Part shown: piece by piece, positions 56,590 to 64,000 of the stretch | Position numbering within the stretch: position 1 is the first letter of the stretch | Layout: each line of letters starts with the position of its first letter | Source: Gigaspora margarita | Lineage: Eukaryota; Glomeromycota; Glomeromycetes; Diversisporales; Gigasporaceae | Length of the DNA: 64,000 nucleotides | Reading direction: 5' to 3' | Assembly (NCBI GenBank): GCA_009809945.1 | Contig: WTPW01000184.1 | Span: 1 to 64,000, forward strand | Made by a program: the position numbers and the translations under genes | Notes under the pieces: generated by a model | The model's input: the letters and a program-made list of their open reading frames with translations, nothing else | Database searches by the model: none | Told to the model about the DNA's origin: nothing

Positions 56590-58270
56590 TGTTTTCTACT
56601 ATTACAATCATGGATAAAATGTCCAGTACGCCCACAATAATAACAAATAGGAGGTTCTTTCATGTAAGGAGTTTGAGCATAGTTATCAGTATAATTAACA
56701 GAAGAAGGGATAGTAGTTGTCTAGGATTGGGCTAAATTAATACTGAGCTTGGCAATTTGGTCAGTAAGTTGTTGAATGGCTTGATTAGTATGGGTTGAAG
56801 GGGTAGTCATTAACTTTCCAGTTTCCCATTTAAGGGCTCCTTCAATGGCATCAGCCAGAGTATTAGGTACAGCAGCTTGAACATTTACTGAGTATTCAGA
56901 GTGTAGTTCTTGGATAAAAAGTTGTTTAACAAAATTAGCAGGGAAAAGGCCATCTGGGTCCACTTTTCTTTGAAGTGTTCAGAACTGATTAACATATCCA
57001 TCCACAGTCTCAGTAGGTCCTTGCTAAATATTAAAAAGTTGTTTTTGCCATATGGCTTTTTGTTTAGTGGTATAAAAATGAGCCTTGAAAAGATGTTGAA
57101 AACTTCTGTTCTAATTGCCATCATTATTAAAAACATTGGGTTGAGGGTCCAAGGCTTGGTACTAGTCTAAAGCAACTCCTTTAAGATATACAGGTGCAAG
57201 TTGGAGTTTCCTGTCATTACTCCATCTGTTGGCAGTGGTAGCTTTTCTAAATTCCTTTAACCAGTCAGCAGGGTCTGGGTTCTATCACTATAAAAATCTA
57301 CAACTGTAATTAGAGCTTTTTCAGAGCCTTGTTCAAGTGCAGCAGCAAGGTCAGTCATTGCTTGTGCAGCACCTCATAAAGCAACTTCAGCCATATTGAG
57401 TGGTGGATTAAGAGGATTTAGTTCTGGTACAGGAGGTTGTAAATTTATTTTCTCGTATTGTTGAGGTAAATCAGGTCTGATAATAATAGTTTCTCAATTT
57501 TCAGTATAATAGTCAAGAGGATTATTTAAATTAAAGTAGTTAGGAGAAGGAGTATTAGGTGATGGGGGTGTGTGGCGTGGGGTAATGTCTATGTCTAAAT
57601 TAACAGTGGGGTAAAATTCAACTATAGGAGGAGGAGGGTTAGTAGTGCGAGTAATAGAAGAAAGGCTTTGCACCCAGCAAAGGAATCGATTGGGCTGAAG
57701 AGGTGGAGTAGTTTGTCAAGTAAGATAAAGAGAAATTTTAGAAATAGGTGAAGAAGGAAGTCCAAATTGTTGAGAAAAAGAAATATAAGTGGTATCTTTG
57801 TTGTAAGGAGATAAAGAAGAAGAACCAATTTGAGGGTCAGCTAATTGTTCAGGTCCTAAGTTAAATATAGATCTAGATACTGAGGTTTCAAAATCTAATT
57901 CAGTTTCAAATAGTTGTTCTCTAAGACCAGGTAAAAGATCTTGGTTTCTTAGTCGAGTTGGAGAAAGAGCAAAAGAAGAAAGAATGTTCTCAATGTAAAG
58001 GTCAAAGAGGGTACTGTCAAAGTCATGAGGTAAGGTAGAGGCAAGGGTATAAGGAGTATATTTAAGAAGTAGTCCAGCAATAACTTCCTTGAGGTCTAGA
58101 AGGTCGTTATTATAGCAGCAACTAAAAACAATATCTCTAGCAGCAGCTTTAGCACTATTATAGTTTTGGGCAGTAAGTAGGGTACGATAGGCATTGTTTG
58201 TCTTTTGGGTATAATGGTGAGCAAAATAGTTATCTCAGTATGGTCCCCAAAAGCATCGAAAAGGATAGTA
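56590..58270 (-). pseudogene. Gypsy gag region with CCHC knuckle
   Basis: A zinc knuckle CYYCGRTGHFIHDC lies at about 56.6 kb, preceded by gag-like helical sequence (ALKWETGKL, FVKQLFIQELHSEYS near 56.8-56.9 kb) and a Pro/Ser-rich N-terminal part up to 58.27 kb. Assigned by position and knuckle. Fossil. Confidence 0.6.
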
Positions 58271-58283
58271 TAAATTAACAGAA

Positions 58284-58411
58284 GGGTTATGCATTACTAT
58301 ATATCACTATGCATCATTGTGCATCATTTTGCATATTACAATTTTTTTTATTTATTAATTTCTAATTTTTCAACTAATTTCTACCAAAATTTTAAAAACT
58401 GTTCTATAACA
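58284..58411 (-). repeat. Partial gypsy 5' LTR
   Basis: It matches the last part of the left LTR (ATTACAATTT..., TTTCTACCAAAATT..., TTCTATAACA) with about five differences in 90 bp, plus a shorter version of the CACTATGCAT minisatellite. The gag region lies directly beside it. Confidence 0.75.
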
Positions 58412-59292
58412 CTATAATTTATTAATTTATTTTTTTTAATTTTTTTTATTAATTATTGTTATTTTTTTTTAGAACTAAGAAAACAGAATGGGAATAACAA
58501 GAAAAAGGAATGAAAATGGTGGACAAAAACAAGAAAAAAATGGAATGAGAATGGCAAGAAAACAGGATGAAAACGAGAATAAGAACAGACTAAAGATTTG
58601 ACCAAGAACAAAGAAAGAATCTACCAAGAAATGACTAGAAAACCCCACTGAAAAATAATGAATTTACTGAAAGAACCCACAAAAAACTGACGAAGTTACT
58701 GAAGGAACCTGAAAATGACAAAAACTTATAGGAACACACCAAAAACTGACAAAAACTCACCAAAAAATGACGAAGAACCTTAAAAAATAATGAACCTATT
58801 GAATTAACTACTGAAGAACAACTAGAAGTATTCACAAAAAAAATAATCTACTGAATCACTAAAATCCACTGATCTAAACGCGACTTTACGCTCCTACTGC
58901 AGTTCAATAACAACTCTAAAGATACCAGAAAAAAACAACTTACTGAATCACCAAAATACACTGTGACTTCACGCTCCTACTCCAATAACTACTGAAATCT
59001 ACTGCAACTTCATGCTTCTACTACAGCTCTAACGACTACTGAAATTTACCGCAACTTCACACTCCTACTACAACTCCAACAATGACTCCAACAATGACTC
59101 TAGTGACAGCTCCAATGATAGCTCCAGTGATACTTCAAAAAAAAATTAAATGTTAATAATAAATAAAAAAAATAAACCAAAAATAGAAAAAAAAATAAAT
59201 AAAAAATAAAAAAAATTATTTATATGATCAGCAATCTGTAAAATGATTGGCCAATCATATAGGGTCGCCATGGCAACATGTCACCAATGACA
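58412..59292. repeat. Minisatellite-rich right arm of the split TIR element
   Basis: Purine-rich repeats built on GGAATGAGAATGGCAAGAAA occupy 58480-58620. AACTCACCAAAAAATGACGAA-like repeats follow to about 58850. Repeats of about 75 bp with ACTTCACGCTCCTACT and ACTACTGAAATCTACTGC run to about 59140. No gene. Confidence 0.6.
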
Positions 59293-59703
59293 TTTTGACT
59301 TGTTTCTTTCTCTTAGAATTAAGTTACTAAAAAAGTAAGAATTCAATAATATATAAGAATCTTTTTGTTAGTTCTAATATTAAATATAAAATTGATTTTA
59401 GATAGCGTATATAGTTTTAACTAAAAATTCAAATCTGCGAAAGGTGTTTTTTATGTATGTCTCTAAATTTCAAAAACTAGAAAAGCATTAAAAATATTTG
59501 TGTAATTTTGGCAACTATTGATGGTTTTAATAAAGAAATTGTCAAATTAGTAAAGTGTAATTTTTATAATTTTTATTGCATAAAATTGATATGTAATACT
59601 TAAAAGTTATATCCATATGAAATCCGAATCCAGTCTATACTAAAACTGGTTTCTATATAATGAAAATTAAACTTTACCTGAACTAGTTAATTAATACAAT
59701 ATA
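59293..59703. other. Non-coding gap
   Basis: AT-rich sequence, no gene or clear repeat recognised. Confidence 0.45.
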
Positions 59704-60005
59704 TGGGACCATTGCAATAGAAGGGCCAATACTGCCCAAAAATAAAAATTGAGTTTTTGTTGTCTTCAGATAAATTTCAACTTGGACTACATTTTTCAAT
59801 TATAAATAAAATTGATTTGCATAATAAAAAATTAAGTTATTTAAAAAAACTTTCTTGGAGTTTCATAGATTACGGGATTGCCTCATACAACTGACCAATC
59901 AAATCACAAAATTTTTGAATAACCCGAATTAGTCTGAACAAACAAACATGATTTTTCAAAATCGTATATAAACCAGTATTGGCCCTTTCTACTGCAAAGG
60001 CCCCA
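59704..60005. mobile_element. TIR element, about 300 bp
   Basis: Left end GGGACCATTGCAATAGAAG followed by GGCCAATACT is mirrored by AGTATTGGCCCTTTC and CTACTGCAAAGGCCCC at the right. ATAT flanks both ends. No coding capacity. Confidence 0.7.
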
Positions 60006-60578
60006 TATTATAATATTGTATATAATATAAAATAAATATAAAGTTATATAAATAAAGTTATAAAGTTATTTAAATGGGATGTCTAAAGTGATAAAGTTAT
60101 AAAGTTATTTAAGTGGGATGTCTAAAGCAGAGCAGATTCTTTTAATATATATTTAGCGAATTCACTTTAGGGTTAGGGTTATCATAGATTAAATTATCGG
60201 TTTTAGGTAGTTATATATAAGCAAGATTGCCTTCCTGATATTTTAATTAATCTATCAAAGTAGGTTTAGACTACCATTTTTGTATTTTTCAAGTTTTTCA
60301 CTTTCTGTTCCAAAGATCATCAAATTTCTATAATTTGATTGGGCGCATGTTACATGATTATGCTCCACTTTAGATAATCCTTTAAGTGGTATGCCTTATA
60401 TCTATTTAGATGTTAGACATGCCTATAGCATGCCATCATTGGCATGCTATAGCAGCATGCCAATGACGGCTATACTAGGTACTCCAATATGGCTATTACT
60501 AATTATATAGTTTATTTAACTCTATACTCTATACTTTGCTATCGTCATTATTTTGCAAGATTATTTTGATCATCACTA
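60006..60578. other. Non-coding gap with tandem and palindromic sequence
   Basis: A 48-bp unit (AAGTTATAAAGTTATTTAA then TGGGATGTCTAAAG) is present twice at about 60040-60128. One TTAGGGTTAGGGTT word lies near 60167. About 60422-60478 is a hairpin-rich stretch of AGCATGCCA / TGGCATGCT words. No gene. Confidence 0.5.
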
Positions 60579-60911
60579 TAGTGTGCGCAGCCTAGTTGCA
60601 TCAAATCATTTTGATAGTGCTGAAATTTTTGTTAATCATTTACTTATTAGAATGAAACTGATTGGTTAAATTTTTTATATATTTTTTATTTTTTTTATAT
60701 TTGTGCTGAAATTTTTAAAATAGCTTTTTTTAAAATTAAAATTTTCTTGATAAAAGTTTTAAAAAGTTTAAAACTAAATACATAGTTGAATAGAGCTTGT
60801 CAAATACTACTTAAAATATAAAATTTTTTTGCAATTGAACTTTTAGATAAAAAGCCTTTGCAATTTTATGTTTTATATAAAATATTTGATATGATTAGGC
60901 TGTGTGCACCA
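60579..60911. mobile_element. TA-flanked TIR element, 333 bp (copy 2)
   Basis: Same family as 48211-48544, in opposite orientation. Ends TAGTGTGCGCAGCCTAG and CTAGGCTGTGTGCACCA-like sequence are inverted. TA at 60577-60578 and 60912-60913. The two copies share GCATCAAAT and AATCATTTACTTAT blocks. Confidence 0.7.
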
Positions 60912-61026
60912 TATTACTATCACTCACATGATATAAGCTAGAACTCCAATAACTTCATCCTTGAAGTTTCATACTAATATTCATACAACGATCCTATATC
61001 CAACTATGCTTAACATCATTAATACC

Positions 61027-62656
61027 TTATTTCTTTCTACTCATCGAATAAATGTTCTTGAAGCCACCAAGAACTTTCATGAATATCCAATCAACCAGAA
61101 TACCACTTAGCTCAATTTTCTCTCCTGGATCAAAACCTATTATACTCGTGATATAAGTAAGACTACCTATAGTTATCCTTTTCACAACCTTCCCTATTGT
61201 CCTAAACAAATATTCACACATTTGTTTAATCTTTATAATCACCAATATGTTATCATCATGTATTCCATTAATATATTCCATTACTAGCTTTATCCTCATA
61301 TTAATTACTTTCATTGTTTTATAATCAAATTTATATGTATCACAATTCATCAGTTTTATCAATGCATATTGATATTCTATTGTCTCAGAAGACATTATTC
61401 CAGAATGAATATTTCACCTTTGAATAAATCATTACACTATCTAATTTTAATAAATACTATATGCATATTCTTTTGGTATCAATTTCATTTGCACAATGTT
61501 TCTCAATCTTCTCAGCATCAACTCTTTGTTGATAACAATATTTAAAATTGCTTATTCGACTAGCATGATCCATATCATCTATATTAGCAAGCATTTAATA
61601 ACAAATAAATACCGTATGCTTATTCATTCAATTCCAATCTCCTTCTCATAATAATTCCTGGCAATAAAAGTTTTACCACAATTAATAATACATGCAGATT
61701 TCTGATAATAATTAACTGACTTGTATTCATCTTTTTTTACACTATATTCATTTTCATAATGATATCTAATTATCCCTTAAACCGTCCGTTTTAGCAGGCA
61801 AATTTGCCTTCTAGAATTTTTAATGAATTTTTAAAATTTGGTTCTGATTTATTTTTATTAAAAATCAAGTTATTTNAAAAAAANTTTTTTTTAAATAATA
61901 ACTATGAATATAGATTATATTTTAATGATTTTAATTTTTATATTTCTACAGAAAAAAATTAAATTGACTATAAGCTAAAAAAATTTGAAATTTTTAAAAA
62001 TCTTTGATTTTTAGAGATTTTATTTTTGACCATTGACAAACTTTTTAAAATTCTAANAATATGTCCCCAATAATTTTGATACAAATTATAGATTAAGTTA
62101 TTATAAACAACTTTTATTATAAAAGTTTTTATTATTTTATAATTAAAATTTTAACTTCTATTAATAGAGAAAAAATTTTTTCTCTTCGGGAACAAAAAAA
62201 ATTGAAAATTTTTAAAAATTTTTGAAAAAATTTCATAGTAAAAGTAAAGAATTGGCTATATTTGAGCCAATTTTTCTTTTATATTTGAATATATATATAA
62301 TTAAAATTTTAATAGATATAAATTAACAATATGCTAAATTTTATTTTAGCTTAGTAATAGGGGGACATATCCTTAATAAAATTTTTAGTAATTTTAAAAA
62401 ACATGTAAAAAAAAATTCTAGCGGGCAAATTTGCCCGCTGGACGGTTTAAGGGATAAATATTTTATCAAAATTAGCTATTGTTGCAGACTCTTGATTATA
62501 AATAGATGCCTTATACTTGTTATCGAATGTTCTAGGAATTTCAATTTTACTTTTTTCTATATCTAATTTGGTTTCAATTGTTATATTAACAAAATTATTT
62601 TTTCTAGGCTTCCAATATTTATTGTATGCATTACCGATTATAGATGACCAATCCAA
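61027..62656 (-). pseudogene. Decayed Sel1-repeat gene split by a TIR element
   Basis: Minus-strand fragments show Sel1-type sequence: VKKDEYKSVNYYQKSA and ARNYYEKEIGIE at 61.65-61.75 kb, and MDHASRISNFKYCYQQRVDA at about 61.5 kb. A 122-codon open frame (61027-61395) with VMEYINGIHDD ends the region. The sequence on the far side of the insertion (62457-62656) supplies more of the same strand. Several stops and frameshifts are present. It resembles the Sel1-like interior of the LTR element at 5.4-7.9 kb (shared GCATGATCCATAT word on the plus strand) more than the intact gene at 41135. Confidence 0.6.
61773..62454. mobile_element. TA-flanked TIR element, 682 bp
   Basis: TCCCTTAAACCGTCCGTTTT at the left and GGACGGTTTAAGGGA at the right are inverted, followed inside by AGCAGGCAAATTTGCC / GGGCAAATTTGCCCGCT palindromes. 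TA flanks both ends (61771-61772, 62455-62456). The interior is AT-rich with self-complementary blocks. It interrupts the decayed Sel1-like gene. Confidence 0.8.
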
Positions 62657-62949
62657 AGAACTGTAACTTGGCAGAATAAGTAAGTTTATTCTCCTTCTTT
62701 TGCTCTATATAATCGCAAAATTTAATTTTAAATTAATATGTTGGTGGAAACTAATCTTGCCTAACAAGTTTATAGTAATTTTATATATTTTTTTTGTATA
62801 ATTTTATATATAAAAAATTTACACATGACATATTGTGTTACTAATAATAAAAAATAAAGACACGTAATATAATAGAAATTTGTATGAAGTTGAAGCCAAG
62901 TGCATTACACATTTCCCATTAATCACATTTTATCTTTAACAAATCAAAA
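62657..62949. other. Non-coding gap
   Basis: AT-rich sequence with no recognised feature. Confidence 0.4.
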
Positions 62950-63780
62950 TCGTGAATTTTGATTGATCCAGATCAATCCAAAAATCAAAACAAATATTTA
63001 AATTCAATTATCTCAAAATTATATATATTAACGTATCTTCCCTTCCCACTGCAAAGGCTCTATAGTGCCTTTTTTATGCCAAAGCAGCTAGAACTCCTAA
63101 CAAGCAAGTATATGGGACTAGTGAAAAACAAACCAAGGCTCTTGAGAAACATCCCTAACTCATTTTTATATCATCAAGACATATACACTCTTAAATATCT
63201 GCTGCAATATAGCTATTACACCTGATATCATCTATTATAAACAATATCAACCATACCGACTTTAACAAATTCTTTCTCAAACTCCATTTACAAATCACTC
63301 TTGTTTTCTCGTAAACAATGCAAAACATATATAGCACAAGTGGTTCTAGCTCTACACTCATTAGATATTTAGATACTTTACAATAAATATAATGAATGGC
63401 TGATTTTGTGAAAGAATGAAGGTAGTACCCTGATCAATAATATTCTGTTATAGCATCCCAAAACTCATACACTAAAAAAAAATTAAATCAACATAGTGTG
63501 ATTTATATTAACAATTTTTTAACTATAATAATTCAAAATTATTAGTTTGGCAAGGGTTCTATCATACTATGAGTAAGATTCCAAGTGGATATACCACAAG
63601 TTTGGTTCACAGAGATCCAAGACTTGAGACAATCAAATATGAACTTTACAATCAAGTTTATATATTCCAATTCTTGCACTCTTAGGAAGTTGGAACAAAC
63701 AACTAGATTATGGGTAATTATGAACACAGGTATAATGGAAAAGGCCAGCAAATTACAAAAAAAGTTCCAAAAATAAGGCA
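62950..63780 (+). pseudogene. Possible LINE (non-LTR) ORF2 tail, decayed
   Basis: The 88-codon frame at 62959-63225 contains LPFPLQRLYSAFFMPKQLE, KYMGLVKNKPRLLRNIPNSF and LYHQDIYTLKYLLQ. These resemble, from memory, the region downstream of reverse transcriptase in LINE proteins of AM fungi (a small-residue PxxxPNS... LYNL block). Further plus-strand fragments to 63780 are short and unplaced. No RT motif is visible, so the call is weak. Confidence 0.3.
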
Positions 63781-63810
63781 TTATAAAGAGGACAATAATA
63801 AACTATTACT

Positions 63811-64000
63811 ATGCCTGGGTGTAATCTAAAAGACCCAACAATTAGACAAAAAGTTGTTACTTTAAACACTTCAAGAGCAGGTTATTCACAATAAAAATTA
63901 GCTCAAAAAGAGTATTACATACAGACTTGTTAGATATTAAAGGTACATTAAGATATAGAATGGAGATGAAAGGTACTAGAGAAACAAGAAGCAAACCATT
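63811..64000 (+). pseudogene. N-terminal part of a Tc1-like transposase, cut by the window end
   Basis: From the ATG at 63811 the frame reads MPGCNLKDPTIRQKVVTLNT and then RAGYSQ, where it meets a stop. It resembles the helix-turn-helix start of Tc1/mariner transposases (the TIRQKVV.L...GYSQ pattern). A following segment (LRYRMEMKGTRETRSKP, to the window end) fits the ...RYRETGS..NK.R linker. The stop indicates decay. The catalytic DDE part would lie beyond 64000. Confidence 0.45.

Larger units (their letters stand above)
49995..58411 (-). mobile_element. Broken Ty3/gypsy LTR retrotransposon
   Basis: The left (3') LTR is 49995-50536 with ends TGTTA...TAACA. The right (5') LTR is represented by a shorter matching piece, about 58284-58411. 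CTAT flanks both outer ends (49991-49994, 58412-58415). A purine tract (AAAGGAGAGAGAAA on the minus strand) adjoins the 3' LTR. Parts in minus-strand order are gag with a zinc knuckle, aspartic protease, a Cys-rich region, reverse transcriptase, RNase H, integrase and a small 3' frame. It is heavily broken, with well over ten interruptions. About 5% difference in the comparable LTR part suggests moderate age. Confidence 0.88.
49786..59292. mobile_element. TIR element split by a Ty3/gypsy element
   Basis: The left end (CATGTCACCATGGCGACC followed by CAGCCAATCA) is matched by the complement of the right end (TGATTGGCCAATCATAT, then GGTCGCCATGGCAACATG). Without the gypsy insertion (49995-58411) this element would be about 1.1 kb. 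Its right part (58480-59140) consists of minisatellite-like, coding-free sequence. A target duplication could not be defined. Confidence 0.55.

Noticed and set aside
56060-56635. 191-codon Ile/Thr-rich minus-strand frame
   Set aside because: It is a low-complexity frame overlapping the gypsy gag-protease junction and shows no membrane-protein pattern beyond simple repeats.

Overview
The window is AT-rich (roughly three quarters A+T), repeat-laden nuclear DNA of a eukaryote, most likely an arbuscular mycorrhizal fungus (Glomeromycotina, Rhizophagus/Gigaspora type). The reasons are a Sel1-repeat gene of the kind expanded in these fungi, a giant gene carrying BTB and TLDc domains, short GT-AG introns (65-73 bp), and a dense mix of hAT, Ngaro (tyrosine-recombinase), Ty3/gypsy and many small terminal-inverted-repeat (TIR) elements. 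The species is inferred. No bacterial-type operons, rRNA, tRNA or CRISPR were seen.

Two host genes look functional, and they diverge from a shared 2.16 kb intergenic region. (1) A six-exon minus-strand gene (38978 to 29945) reads in one frame for 2,837 residues. It has two sacsin-type modules, each opening with an HSP90-like (GHKL) ATPase, then a BTB domain and a TLDc domain. This combination of chaperone-like and adaptor-like domains is the most interesting gene here. (2) A plus-strand Sel1-repeat gene (41135-43960, 941 residues) is built of five internally duplicated super-units, some copied recently.

Layout: 1-3.3 kb, a PIF/Harbinger-like TIR element filled with a 325-bp satellite. 3.9-9.0 kb, a TIR element split by an old minus-strand LTR element whose interior is not pol but decayed Sel1-like coding sequence. 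9.4-17.2 kb, a string of small TIR elements of at least five families. 17.4-27.2 kb, a hAT transposon with a perfect 8-bp target duplication, itself invaded by a Ngaro-type retroelement with split direct repeats (A1-ORFs-B1-A2-B2). 27.2-29.7 kb, more TIR elements. 29.9-44.0 kb, the two host genes. 44.2-49.8 kb, a nested TIR pair and a decayed plus-strand hAT transposase gene. 49.8-59.3 kb, a TIR element split by a broken Ty3/gypsy element. 59.3-64.0 kb, small TIR elements, a decayed Sel1-like gene split by another TIR element, a possible LINE tail and the first part of a Tc1-like transposase gene cut by the window edge.

Most of the window is therefore nested mobile DNA around two host genes. 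Several insertions can be proved from exact target-site duplications, and one hAT insertion site can be compared with a related unoccupied copy 1.1 kb away. Joins at introns were read by eye from splice signals and frame continuity. Homology calls come from recognised motifs, not from searches.
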